Assembly (NCBI GenBank): GCA_050633265.1
Contig: JBOEGE010000011.1
Span: forward strand, 105,457 to 169,456
Length of the DNA stretch: 64,000 bases
DNA from: JBLHZY01 sp050633265
Lineage (GTDB): Bacteria; Pseudomonadota; Alphaproteobacteria; Rhodobacterales; Rhodobacteraceae
Direction of reading: 5' to 3'
The notes under the pieces are model-generated. The model was given only the letters and a program-made list of their open reading frames with translations, was not told where the DNA came from and did not search any database. A program made the position numbers and the translations under genes. Below are positions 26,241-34,943 of this stretch, one piece after another (the stretch's first letter is position 1; every line of letters starts with the position of its first letter).

Positions 26241-27509
26241 TCAGTAGTTGGATTTCAACTGAACGCAGGTCTTGGTTTCGGTGTTGTACATGCCGCAATC
26301 AAGCTCGGCCCAATCGCTATCGAGCACTGCGGATTCCGGAAGGAAATCAGTCCATGCATCGCCAGGAACTTCAGCCGTTTGCGAGATGATATCAAACTGG
26401 CCGTCTGCTTGGATTTCGCCGATCAAAACAGGCTTGGTCAGGTGATGGTTTGGAAGCATCTCCGCTGTGCCGCCTGTGAGGTTTGGCGTGGTGATGCCAT
26501 ACATTGCCTCGCGCACCGCATCGACATCGGTCGTGCCGGCTTTTTCAACGGCCTGAACCCACATGTTGAAGCCAATGACATGAGCTTCCATTGGATCGTT
26601 GGTTACGCGGTCTTCACCAGCGAAAGCTTTCCACTTGGCGATGAATTCCTCATTGAGATCGCTCTCGGCGGATTGGAAATAGTTCCAAGCAGCGAGGTGG
26701 CCAACAAGGTTGGTTGTATCAAGGCCGGAAAGCTCTTCTTCGCCAACAGAGAAGGCAACAACGGGGATATCATCCGCCGAAATACCAGCCGCTGCGAGCT
26801 CTTTATAAAAGCCGATGTTTGCGTCGCCATTGATGGTCGAGATCACACCAACTTTTTTGCCATCCGCGCCAAGCGCAACAACGTCGGCCACGATCTTGGA
26901 CCAATCGGAATGGCCAAATGGTGTGTAGTTCACAAAGATATCTTCGCCTGCGATGCCTTTGCCTTTGAGATAGCTCTCAAGAATGTTGTTTGTGGTGCGT
27001 GGGTAAACGTAATCCGTGCCGAGCAGCGCGAATTTCTCAACGCCGAGCTCTTCAAGAAAGTAATCCGTCGCTGGGATCGCTTGCTGGTTGGGGGCGGCAC
27101 CTGTGTAAAAGACGTTTTTGGAGCTCTCTTCGCCCTCGTATTGCACAGGGTAGAAGAGCAACCCGTTCAGCTCTTCGATCACTGGCAGAACCGATTTGCG
27201 CGAAACCGATGTCCAGCAGCCGAACATCACGTCAACGTCTTCAACAGTCAAAAGCTCGCGGGCTTTTTCAGCAAACAATGGCCAATCTGAGGCCGGATCA
27301 ACAACAACAGGTACAATTTTTTCGCCGAGCAAGCCGCCCTTTGCATTCTGCTCTTCGATGAGCATCAGCATCGTGTCTTTCAGCGTTGTTTCAGAAATCG
27401 CCATCGTGCCCGAAAGCGAATGAAGAACGCCAACTTTGATGTCAGCGAAAGCAGCCGTCGCCGTCATCATGACGGAAAGGCTGGCTGTGGTTAGAAGTGT
27501 CTTAAGCAT
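26241..27509 (-). CDS. urtA: urea ABC transporter substrate-binding protein UrtA
   Basis: 422 residues from ATG 27509, after AGGTGGG. A signal peptide (about 1-22, ending TATAAFA) leads to a type I periplasmic binding protein of the amide/urea class. IKVGVLHSLSGTMAISETTLKDT and MFGCWTSVSRKSVLPVIEE, with VQYEGEESSKNVFYTGAAPNQ (split over two lobes), are typical UrtA segments. It captures urea in the periplasm. First gene of urtABCDE; nitrogen control is expected, and the divergent LysR gene may add a second input. Confidence 0.96.
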   Translation of the reverse strand: MLKTLLTTASLSVMMTATAAFADIKVGVLHSLSGTMAISETTLKDTMLMLIEEQNAKGGLLGEKIVPVVVDPASDWPLFAEKARELLTVEDVDVMFGCWTSVSRKSVLPVIEELNGLLFYPVQYEGEESSKNVFYTGAAPNQQAIPATDYFLEELGVEKFALLGTDYVYPRTTNNILESYLKGKGIAGEDIFVNYTPFGHSDWSKIVADVVALGADGKKVGVISTINGDANIGFYKELAAAGISADDIPVVAFSVGEEELSGLDTTNLVGHLAAWNYFQSAESDLNEEFIAKWKAFAGEDRVTNDPMEAHVIGFNMWVQAVEKAGTTDVDAVREAMYGITTPNLTGGTAEMLPNHHLTKPVLIGEIQADGQFDIISQTAEVPGDAWTDFLPESAVLDSDWAELDCGMYNTETKTCVQLKSNY

Positions 27510-27622
27510 GTGTTTATCCCACCTGAGTTGTATCGTTTCCCTGCAACGGAGCTGAGCCGTTAACCGGGGCTGACTTTGCGTTGGGTAAGCGGTGTTGTCC
27601 GCTGCAAAAAATAGCGTAATGT

Positions 27623-27639
27623 GGTGCAAAATTTGCACC
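27623..27639. promoter_or_regulatory. perfect inverted repeat between urtA and the LysR gene (candidate LysR operator)
   Basis: GGTGCAAA-A-TTTGCACC: two exact eight-base arms around one central base. It contains T-N11-A (TGCAAAATTTGCA), the LysR-family motif, and ends 19 bases before the LysR start codon. The same bases also show GG-N10-GC spacing as in sigma-54 promoters on both strands, which may be a side effect of the symmetry. Confidence 0.7.
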
Positions 27640-27657
27640 GCTTGGGGAAAGTCACCG

Positions 27658-28587
27658 ATGCGCCACCTTCAGATATACAGCTATATCCGCGCCATCGTAG
27701 AGCAGGGATCTATCCGTAAAGCCTCAGAAACACTCACAATTTCGCACTCCGCTCTGAATCGCCAAATCCTTGCTTTTGAGGAGGATTTGGGCACCCCATT
27801 GTTTGAGCGCCTCTCAGTGGGCGTGCGGCTTTCAACGGCCGGGGAAATCTATTATCGCCGCATAATTGAGCACCTTGCTGCTTTTGAGGGCGCAAAAGAA
27901 ACGATTTCGGTGCTTTCAGGTTTACGTTTTGGTTACATTTCTATCGCGGTGAGTCCCGAATTGGCCGGGATCTTCCTTGCGCGAGAGGTCACAGCCTTTC
28001 GAACCAGCTATCCAGGCATCCGATTCGCATTGCGCGATACGGCGCATGATGCGTTCTCGGCTGATCTTGAAGAGCGGCGCGCGGATTTGGCTTTGATGTT
28101 GCAGCCCGTCTACGCGCCGGGGATCGAAACAATGGCAACCTGTGAAACCGCTCTGGCGGCTCTTGTTCCGGGGATAAATGAGGGGGATGTTGAGAGCCGG
28201 GCAAAAGCTGCAAAACCGCTGCGGTCTGAGGATTTGCTCGAGCATGATATTATCTTGCCCCCCGAAGGCAGCGGCTTTCGCGAGCGCCTTGAGATAGAGT
28301 TTCGCCAGCGGAACCTGCCGATCACCGCCGCGCTGGAAACCGGGCATGTGATGTTTCCCAATACCGCCGCCGGCCGCCCGACCCTGCAATTCTGGCCGCG
28401 GATGGATGTTGATCCGGCATGGTTGACCCGCCACGGAGCCTTGGCGCGCAATCTTGCCCGGGCGCCGCGATTGCGGGTCTCTTTGTGCCGCATTGAGGGG
28501 CGCGTTCTTTCGGTCGCCGCCGAGCGATTTGCCGCCCAGCTTTCAGAGCGCTTGCAAAGTTGGGCGCTTGAGGATGGCAGGGGCTAG
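27658..28587 (+). CDS. LysR-family transcriptional regulator divergent from urtABCDE
   Basis: 309 residues from ATG 27658. The winged helix (about residues 5-65) reads IVEQGSIRKASETLTISHSALNRQILAFEEDLG, in two contiguous pieces, a normal LysR DNA-binding part. The effector domain follows; its last 80 residues look less regular than usual, although the final PRLRVSLCRIEGR segment fits the family. The effector is unknown. The perfect inverted repeat just upstream suggests autoregulation and joint control with urtA. The stop TAG shares the tetramer CTAG (28584-28587) with the stop of the convergent ATPase gene. Confidence 0.85.
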   Translation: MRHLQIYSYIRAIVEQGSIRKASETLTISHSALNRQILAFEEDLGTPLFERLSVGVRLSTAGEIYYRRIIEHLAAFEGAKETISVLSGLRFGYISIAVSPELAGIFLAREVTAFRTSYPGIRFALRDTAHDAFSADLEERRADLALMLQPVYAPGIETMATCETALAALVPGINEGDVESRAKAAKPLRSEDLLEHDIILPPEGSGFRERLEIEFRQRNLPITAALETGHVMFPNTAAGRPTLQFWPRMDVDPAWLTRHGALARNLARAPRLRVSLCRIEGRVLSVAAERFAAQLSERLQSWALEDGRG

Positions 28588-29636
28588 TCGCGCAAGGCCG
28601 CGCCGTGTTCATCAAAGAAATGGCTGTGCTCTGGCGCGAAATGCAGACCAACCGGATCGCCGGGACCAAGCAATGTCTCGCCCACAATGCGCACAGTGAT
28701 CTGCCCAAGCGGCCCGCCATCAATGATCACAAACGTATCCGCGCCAAGATATTCCAGCACATCGACAACCCCGTCTGCTTGCCCTGATCCGGGCTTGCCA
28801 AGGGTGATATGTTCGGGGCGGATACCCATCTGAATGGCCGTGCCTTTATGCGAATAAGCGGCGCCGCGCCCGCCCCAAAGCGTATAGCTCTTCCCAGCAA
28901 CGGTGCAGGGCATCACATTCATTTTGGGCGAGCCGATGAATTGCGCAACAAACAGATTTGCGGGCCGTTCATATAATTCGCGCGGGCTGCCAACCTGGGC
29001 GATCTTACCAAACTCAAGCACAACGATCCGATCCGCCAAAGTCATCGCTTCGACCTGATCATGGGTGACGTAAATCATCGTGGATTTCAGCGTCTGGTGT
29101 AGCTTGGCTATCTCATAGCGCATCTCAACACGCAAAGAGGCATCCAGATTGGACAGCGGCTCATCAAACAAAAACGCTGTCGGATCGCGCACAATCGATC
29201 GCCCAATGGCGACCCGTTGGCGCTGCCCGCCCGAGAGGTCTTTGGGGCGGCGATCCAGATATTCCTCGAGCTTCAAAATCCGCGCCGCCTCGCTCACTTT
29301 GGCATCAATCTCGGCCTTGGGCGCGCCAGCCGTTTTGAGCGAAAACCCCATATTATCGGCAACCGACATATGCGGATAAAGCGCATAGGATTGAAACACC
29401 ATGGAAAGCCCGCGCTTGGCGGGCGGCTGATCGGTAACATCTTTGCCATCAATCAGCATTGCCCCGCGTGAGGTCTCCTCAAGCCCGCCGATCATCCGCA
29501 GCAGCGTGGATTTCCCACAGCCCGAGGGGCCCACAAAAATGATGAACTCGCCATCCGCAATGGCCAGATCAACCCCCTTGATCACCTGCACCTCGCCAAA
29601 CCATTTCTCGACGTTTCGCAGCTCAATCGAACCCAT
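28584..29636 (-). CDS. sugar ABC transporter ATP-binding protein (MalK/UgpC/AglK type)
   Basis: 350 residues. Walker A is GPSGCGKS at 36-43, signature LSGGQRQRVAIGRSIVRDP, Walker B AFLFDEPLSNLDA, then a C-terminal TOBE/OB regulatory domain (IQMGIRPEHI at about 270). It powers the two permeases encoded upstream in the same operon. It lies 15 bases after the hydrolase gene and is the last gene of the lacI–binding protein–permease–permease–hydrolase–ATPase series, an order like aglREFGAK of rhizobia. The sugar is not identified. Confidence 0.92.
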   Translation of the reverse strand: MGSIELRNVEKWFGEVQVIKGVDLAIADGEFIIFVGPSGCGKSTLLRMIGGLEETSRGAMLIDGKDVTDQPPAKRGLSMVFQSYALYPHMSVADNMGFSLKTAGAPKAEIDAKVSEAARILKLEEYLDRRPKDLSGGQRQRVAIGRSIVRDPTAFLFDEPLSNLDASLRVEMRYEIAKLHQTLKSTMIYVTHDQVEAMTLADRIVVLEFGKIAQVGSPRELYERPANLFVAQFIGSPKMNVMPCTVAGKSYTLWGGRGAAYSHKGTAIQMGIRPEHITLGKPGSGQADGVVDVLEYLGADTFVIIDGGPLGQITVRIVGETLLGPGDPVGLHFAPEHSHFFDEHGAALRD

Positions 29637-29651
29637 GTTCTTCCCCCCGCT

Positions 29652-30908
29652 CTAAAGCCGCCCCTTGGCCGAGGGCGATGCCCAAGTCAGCCAAATCGCC
29701 GCCGTCCATGAAAAATCTGCGCCGCCCGCAGGCGCCCCATCATGGGGGCAGAAATATTCATAGAACCCATGTTCGCCGATCAGTTTGCGCGTGTCGCGGC
29801 GAACCCGTTCGGCAATCTCGATATGCCCCGCCTCGCCAAGCCCAAGCCCGATCAGCGTATTGACGATCCCCCAAACAGGCCCGCGCCAATAACGCAGCGA
29901 GTTAAACGTGCTTGCCTCGGGATCATTGGAGGGCACACCAAATGTGACCTCAGAGAGAACACGTTTGAGCGGGATCAGCATCCGCTCGTCGCGTATCCCG
30001 GCATACCAGCAAAGAAAAGACGCAGAGCTCAGCGAGTTGCAGTGTTTGCCGCTGCGCAGATCAATGGAATCGTAATAGCCGCCTGCATCGTTCCAATGGC
30101 GCTTTACCCCGCCTTCAAGCGTATGGATCCAGCCACGGATTTCTTCGGTTCCGTGATCCAGCTCAGCAGCAATTGCCAGAAGATCACGACATGCGCGCAG
30201 CAGAATGAATGTCATCCCCACATCCGCGACGCGAAAGGGCCCGTTTTTGGCGATCTCAACCTCATCCCAGCCGCAATCCCGGCTGAAATACAGCATCGCA
30301 AGGTAGCGATCATAATCCTCTTTCTTGGGGCGCATCTCGGGATTTACATGATGCGTATCGGCGCGGGTATAGGGGCCAACTTGCGAACCATCCACATTGG
30401 CCATGGCCCCATCCCAATCGACAGCATTGTCGCGCCCGCTTTCCCAAGGATGGGTGATCGCGACCATCCCATCTTCAACCCGGTAGCGCATAAACCAGCG
30501 GTGCCAAGCGACAAGCCGCCCGTAAAGCAGCTCTATATGCACCCGGCCATATTCCTTATCGGCCTCATAGATCGAGCGCGCAAAGGTTGTGATCACCGGC
30601 GGCTGAGTAATCCCGGATGTATGAGGAATGCGCGGCACATCCCAAACATCCGGCCCCGGAAAATACCCATCAGCGCGTTTGTGAAAGATGATATGGGGAA
30701 CCATGCCGTTATCCCACTGGCCGTGAAACAGGGTTTGGATTTCAAACCAAGCGCGCTTTACATCGAAGGTCGAAAAGCCCCAGGCCGCAAAGCCGCTATC
30801 CCAATTCCACTGATACGGATAGAGGCCCGACGTGGGCACAGTATAGCCGCCGCGATCATTGCCCCTAAGAATTTTGCGGGCTTGTTTATCAAGTTTCTTG
30901 TGTTCCAT
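29652..30908 (-). CDS. GH63-like (alpha/alpha)6 glycoside hydrolase, mannosyl-/glucosylglycerate hydrolase-like
   Basis: 418 residues without a signal peptide, so cytoplasmic. Motifs of the GH63/MGH group are visible: QWNWDSGFAAWGF (33-45), HPWESGRDN (153-161) with D160 in the general-acid position, and FYEYFCPHDGAPAGGADFSW from 382, with E384 in the general-base position. Characterised bacterial relatives release glycerate or a sugar from mannosyl- or glucosylglycerate, or trim glucosides; the substrate here is undetermined. The gene sits where aglA (alpha-glucosidase) sits in agl operons, so it should cleave the sugar brought in by the flanking transporter. It starts six bases after the MalG-type permease. 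Confidence 0.8.
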   Translation of the reverse strand: MEHKKLDKQARKILRGNDRGGYTVPTSGLYPYQWNWDSGFAAWGFSTFDVKRAWFEIQTLFHGQWDNGMVPHIIFHKRADGYFPGPDVWDVPRIPHTSGITQPPVITTFARSIYEADKEYGRVHIELLYGRLVAWHRWFMRYRVEDGMVAITHPWESGRDNAVDWDGAMANVDGSQVGPYTRADTHHVNPEMRPKKEDYDRYLAMLYFSRDCGWDEVEIAKNGPFRVADVGMTFILLRACRDLLAIAAELDHGTEEIRGWIHTLEGGVKRHWNDAGGYYDSIDLRSGKHCNSLSSASFLCWYAGIRDERMLIPLKRVLSEVTFGVPSNDPEASTFNSLRYWRGPVWGIVNTLIGLGLGEAGHIEIAERVRRDTRKLIGEHGFYEYFCPHDGAPAGGADFSWTAAIWLTWASPSAKGRL

Positions 30909-30914
30909 ATGCCT

Positions 30915-32129
30915 CTAGCCTTTGACCGAGCCTGCGGTGAGGCCCTTTGTCATGAATTTTTCCAAGCCCAAGAACAGCGCCATAATGGGCAGGGTCGCAA
31001 TCACCGCCCCCGCCATCAAATGCTGTCTGGGAATTTCTGAAGAGTTGAGCATCGCAACCCCGCGCGTGAGCGTAAATTTTGAAGGATCATCAAGCAGCAT
31101 GAAGGCCAGCAGGAATTCGTTCCATGCGATCATAAATACATAGAGTGAGACCGAGGCGAGCGCAGGCAAGCTGAGCGGCAGGGTGATTTTCCAGATGACT
31201 TGCAACCGGCTAAGCCCATCCATCAGGCCGGCCTCTTCAATTTCGGCCGGCAACCCGCGAAAATAGCCCTGCAACATATAAAGCGCGACCGGGATCGTTG
31301 TGACCGGATAGATCATCACGATCCCAAAGAGGGAATTGCGCAGGCCAAACATGGAAAACGCGATGTAGATTGGCAGCGCCAGAACGATCATCGGCACCAT
31401 ATAGATCATCAATATCGAGCGGCTCATCACCGCCGCGCCGCGAAAGCGCAGCCGGGCAACCGCATAGGCGCCAGGGATCGAAAAGGCCAAAGTGATCAGC
31501 ACAGTCAGGATCGCGACGAACAGTGAAGTTGCCAGATAAGAGCCAAAGTTGAATTGGCTGAAGAGTTCAACATAGGACCGAAAAAGATCCGTGCCACGGC
31601 CAAGATCAATCGAGAAATCGAGCGGGTTTTGCAGCAGGGCTTGTTGGCTTTTGAGGCTGGTCATCACCATCACATAAAACGGGATCACAACGATGGCGGA
31701 GAAGAAGACATAGCCAAAGCCTGTCAGAAATCGCAGGATGATCTGCTCAAATTCATGGCGGCTTTGGGCGGCGAGTGGGGCGGCCTCTAGGATGCGCGCG
31801 ATACTGAACCCAAATAATGCGCCAAAGGCGGCAAGGGAAAGAACGCTAAAGCCGGGCGAAACACCTGCCCCAAATACAAGGCCCGAAATCCCGAGATAGG
31901 GCAGAGCGATGGCCGCGCAGACAGCGCTTGCCAGAGTGATCCAAAAGTTTTGGCGGGCAAGAGCGATAAGCGCGATCAAAGTGCCAAGAACAAGCCCCCC
32001 AAAGAAAGAGGGGCGCAGCGCTTGGCCCGTTGCAAAGGAAAAAGCGACCGCGAGCATGATGGCGATGGTGAAAGCCCAAAGCGCCCCTGTGATCGGGCCG
32101 ATGATATATCCATAGCGCAGATGTTTCAT
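30915..32129 (-). CDS. MalG-type sugar ABC permease with extra N-terminal four-helix region
   Basis: 404 residues, about 120 more than usual for this family. The extra N-terminal part (residues 1-125) is hydrophobic with about four helices (near 12-32, 43-60, 64-84 and 92-112). The normal six-helix MalG core starts at about residue 130 with GYVFFSAIVVIPFYVMVMTS and holds the EAA loop EEAGLMDGLSRLQVIWKITLP. The start ATG 32129 lies 85 bases after the MalF-type gene. The role of the added helices is unknown; the partner permease is also unusual. Confidence 0.88.
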   Translation of the reverse strand: MKHLRYGYIIGPITGALWAFTIAIMLAVAFSFATGQALRPSFFGGLVLGTLIALIALARQNFWITLASAVCAAIALPYLGISGLVFGAGVSPGFSVLSLAAFGALFGFSIARILEAAPLAAQSRHEFEQIILRFLTGFGYVFFSAIVVIPFYVMVMTSLKSQQALLQNPLDFSIDLGRGTDLFRSYVELFSQFNFGSYLATSLFVAILTVLITLAFSIPGAYAVARLRFRGAAVMSRSILMIYMVPMIVLALPIYIAFSMFGLRNSLFGIVMIYPVTTIPVALYMLQGYFRGLPAEIEEAGLMDGLSRLQVIWKITLPLSLPALASVSLYVFMIAWNEFLLAFMLLDDPSKFTLTRGVAMLNSSEIPRQHLMAGAVIATLPIMALFLGLEKFMTKGLTAGSVKG

Positions 32130-32214
32130 TTAATGCCTCCGCGCAAAGGGCCGCAAGCGGCGTGTTTGGCTGTGCGGTTGGAATGAGTATTTGGGCCAAG
32201 AAAAAGTAGGGGGG

Positions 32215-33468
32215 TCATAGGCCTTCCTCGCGGCTGACAAAGCGAAAGAAGAAGAGCGAGAAGATCAGCAGACAGGCAAAAATAACAACAGCCACCGCTG
32301 CACCTGCGCCGATATTGGAGATCGCGAAGGCCTGTTCATAGACGTTGACAGTGAGGGTTCTTGTCCCTGCGTTGCCGCCTGTGAGCAAGAAGATATCATC
32401 GAATTTATTGAAGGTCCAAATGAAGCGCAGCAGGAAGAGGACAGAGAGAATGCCCAAAAGCTGCGGCACCGAGAGGTACCAGAATTTCTGAAAGGGCGAG
32501 GCGCCATCCATATCGGCCGCTTCATACATATCGCTATCGATGCTTTGCATACGCGCAAGGATGAAGAGAAAGGATAGCGGGAAATAGCGCCAGATTTCAA
32601 ACAGGGTGACCATGATCAAAGCGAGGGGTTTTTGGCCAAAGAAATTGATCTTTTCTTGGGTGAGACCCATTTGCACGAGCAGCGCATTCGCCGAGCCAGA
32701 GAAGGGATCAAACAAGGTCACCCATGTAAAGGCAACCGCGATAACAGGCGCGACATAGGGAAAGAGATAGAGCCCGCGCAAGATGCCTTGGCCTGTGAAG
32801 CTTTTGTTGAGCAGCAGGGCCGCAAAAAGGCCCATCACAAGCGCGCCGATTGTTCCGAAGACTGTGTAAAAGAGGGTTACACCAAGGACGTTCCAGAACT
32901 CGGATCCATCAAAGATACGGGCAAAGTTTTTGAGAGTGAATTCACTGTTGGTGAGGATGTTTTGGCCTTTGCCAGTGAGGGTTATTGTCTCTTCGCTGAG
33001 GTCTGCCCCGCTTGCAAGGAAGGGCGCGGTAACGATGGCGGGCAATTCCAGCTTTTCGCGCGCGCCGCCATTCAATGTTCCAAAGTCGCAGGTGAGGATC
33101 GCGTCTTTTAGGGCGCAGCGCGGATCGGGGATGGATTGCACTTGCAGCCCTTCGGGAAGCGTATCGCGCAGAGTGACGCCTTTGATGGCGCGATCGGGGC
33201 TTGAGTTGCGCAACCGATAGCGCAGCGTTGCCGGATCGCCCGCCGCGCTTGGTTTTCCGCGCAGATCGACCCGAACAACCGGGGCCGGGCTGCGCAAATC
33301 AGAGAGCTCGACCGGTTTGAAAGAGATCCAGAATATTGACAGGAGCGGCAGGATCACAACCAGCGCCACTGAGATCAGCGTTGGCGCGAGAAGCCCCCAG
33401 GCCAGCCGCGCTTCACGGGCCGCAAGGGGGCCGCGCGTTGTTGGCGCTTGGGCGGGGGATTGGGGCAT
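32215..33468 (-). CDS. MalF-type sugar ABC permease with DUF11-like periplasmic insert
   Basis: 417 residues from ATG 33468, which follows GGAG. The first helix (about 23-50) is followed by about 105 periplasmic residues (62-165) that read like a DUF11/conserved-repeat beta-sandwich: LRYRLRNSSPDRAIKGVTL then RDTLPEGLQV, a cysteine pair (C118, C127) and TCDFGTLNGGAREKLEL. The six-helix MalF core follows, with EAADMDGASPFQKFWYLSVP as the EAA loop. E. coli MalF also has a large insert here, the P2 loop that contacts the binding protein, but with another fold. A docking role for this insert is inferred. Confidence 0.88.
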   Translation of the reverse strand: MPQSPAQAPTTRGPLAAREARLAWGLLAPTLISVALVVILPLLSIFWISFKPVELSDLRSPAPVVRVDLRGKPSAAGDPATLRYRLRNSSPDRAIKGVTLRDTLPEGLQVQSIPDPRCALKDAILTCDFGTLNGGAREKLELPAIVTAPFLASGADLSEETITLTGKGQNILTNSEFTLKNFARIFDGSEFWNVLGVTLFYTVFGTIGALVMGLFAALLLNKSFTGQGILRGLYLFPYVAPVIAVAFTWVTLFDPFSGSANALLVQMGLTQEKINFFGQKPLALIMVTLFEIWRYFPLSFLFILARMQSIDSDMYEAADMDGASPFQKFWYLSVPQLLGILSVLFLLRFIWTFNKFDDIFLLTGGNAGTRTLTVNVYEQAFAISNIGAGAAVAVVIFACLLIFSLFFFRFVSREEGL

Positions 33469-33560
33469 GCAAGGGCTCCGTAAGAGAGGCAAGGCGCAGC
33501 AGAGTTGCGCTTTTCTTTATGTGTGGCAGCGGCGCGAGAGAGCCCCGCGCCGCGCGTTGA

Positions 33561-34919
33561 TTATTCTACTTTGGCAAGCTCTTCGTTCATCATGGCCACG
33601 GTCGCTGCTGCATCCCGTTCGCCATCAAGATATTCGCGCACGAGGCGGTTCACCACTTGGCTGTTGATCATTTTCGAGGCCAAGGCGAGCTGCCCTTCCT
33701 TCACGCCCCAGCGCTGAGCGACATCAAGACCGCCGACGATTTCATCAACCATCTCTTGTGCATAAAGCTGCCCAAGCGGGGCCTTGCGATCAACGCCAAC
33801 ATCCAATTTCGCCCAGCCAAGCGAGAATTTATCAGGCTCGGCCATGGTGCCGCGCCGCACCGGAAATTTGCCTTCGGGCGCGATGGAAAGGGTCTGCATA
33901 TAGCCCTCATCCATGGAGAATTTCACAAAGCTTTCCGCCGCATCCGTATCGGCATCCGAAGTGATCCCGAAATAGCGGATATCGCCCCAGGCCGCGCCAT
34001 CTGGATTCGATGGGCCGGAAAAATTGGTCACGATGCCGGTTTTGGAGGCCAGCTCGGGGCTGGTTGGATCCCCATTGATTGTGGGCGGGGCGCTGTCACG
34101 CAGGCCTGCGAGTTCGTCCAGAATAAAGGGCGACCAGATGATCATCGCGGCATTGCCCGAGAAATATAGCTCGCGCGATTGCTTCCAGATCAGATCACCA
34201 GGGGGCGAAGCCTCTGTGATGGTTTTATAGAATTCCAGCACTTCGGTCGTCGCGGCTTCATCAAGCGCGCTTGTGCCCATCTCGCCAACCGGGCTGACGC
34301 CATTGGCCAAAAACACATGCTCCAAAACCTGGCTCATGAAGTTTTCATCAACTTTGGTTGCGGCCACAAACCCATACATTTCCGGCGGATTGTGTAGCTT
34401 GGCCAAAGCGGCCTCTACGGCGGCGTAACTCGTTGGTGCGGCAAGGCCGGCGGCATCAAACAGATCTTTGCGATAAACAATCATCTGCGTCCAGCCATCG
34501 ACCGGAACAGAGGCATAGCCATCTGCCGTTGCAGCCATTGCAAGCGCGCCGGGGGCGAATGTTTTGGCGCCAAGCTCTTCGATAACATCCGTAGCTGCAT
34601 CCGTATCAAGGATGCCCGCTTCGGCCCAAGGCAGCGCATATTGCAACGTGTGATAGATCACATCGGGCAGATCGCCCGCAGCAAAGGCAGCGGTTGCGCG
34701 GGTGCCAAGATCGCTTTCGCTTACCGGGATCACCTCAACATCAATGCCCGAAGCGGCCTTGAATTGCGCTGCCATCTCTTCTTGCTTGGCAAGCCGCTCG
34801 GGCTGCTCTTCGGTTGTCCAAAAGCGCAACGTGTCGGCATTGGCGCCAAAGGCCGTGAGCGCGAGGGCAGTTGCGGCCCCAGCCAAAAGGCGCGTTATGG
34901 ATTTTTGTGAAGTCTTCAT
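33561..34919 (-). CDS. sugar ABC transporter substrate-binding protein (family 1)
   Basis: 452 residues. Signal peptide about 1-28 (ending AFGANA), then a type II periplasmic binding fold with DTLRFWTTEEQPERLAKQ, GDLPDVIYHTLQYALPWAE and VDGWTQMIVYRKDLFDAAGL. The length resembles AglE-type proteins. It delivers an oligosaccharide or glycoside to the two permeases downstream. It lies 24 bases after lacI on the same strand, so it is probably transcribed with it. The ligand is not known. Confidence 0.9.
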   Translation of the reverse strand: MKTSQKSITRLLAGAATALALTAFGANADTLRFWTTEEQPERLAKQEEMAAQFKAASGIDVEVIPVSESDLGTRATAAFAAGDLPDVIYHTLQYALPWAEAGILDTDAATDVIEELGAKTFAPGALAMAATADGYASVPVDGWTQMIVYRKDLFDAAGLAAPTSYAAVEAALAKLHNPPEMYGFVAATKVDENFMSQVLEHVFLANGVSPVGEMGTSALDEAATTEVLEFYKTITEASPPGDLIWKQSRELYFSGNAAMIIWSPFILDELAGLRDSAPPTINGDPTSPELASKTGIVTNFSGPSNPDGAAWGDIRYFGITSDADTDAAESFVKFSMDEGYMQTLSIAPEGKFPVRRGTMAEPDKFSLGWAKLDVGVDRKAPLGQLYAQEMVDEIVGGLDVAQRWGVKEGQLALASKMINSQVVNRLVREYLDGERDAAATVAMMNEELAKVE

Positions 34920-34943
34920 GTCTTCCTCCCAGGTTGTGAATTC

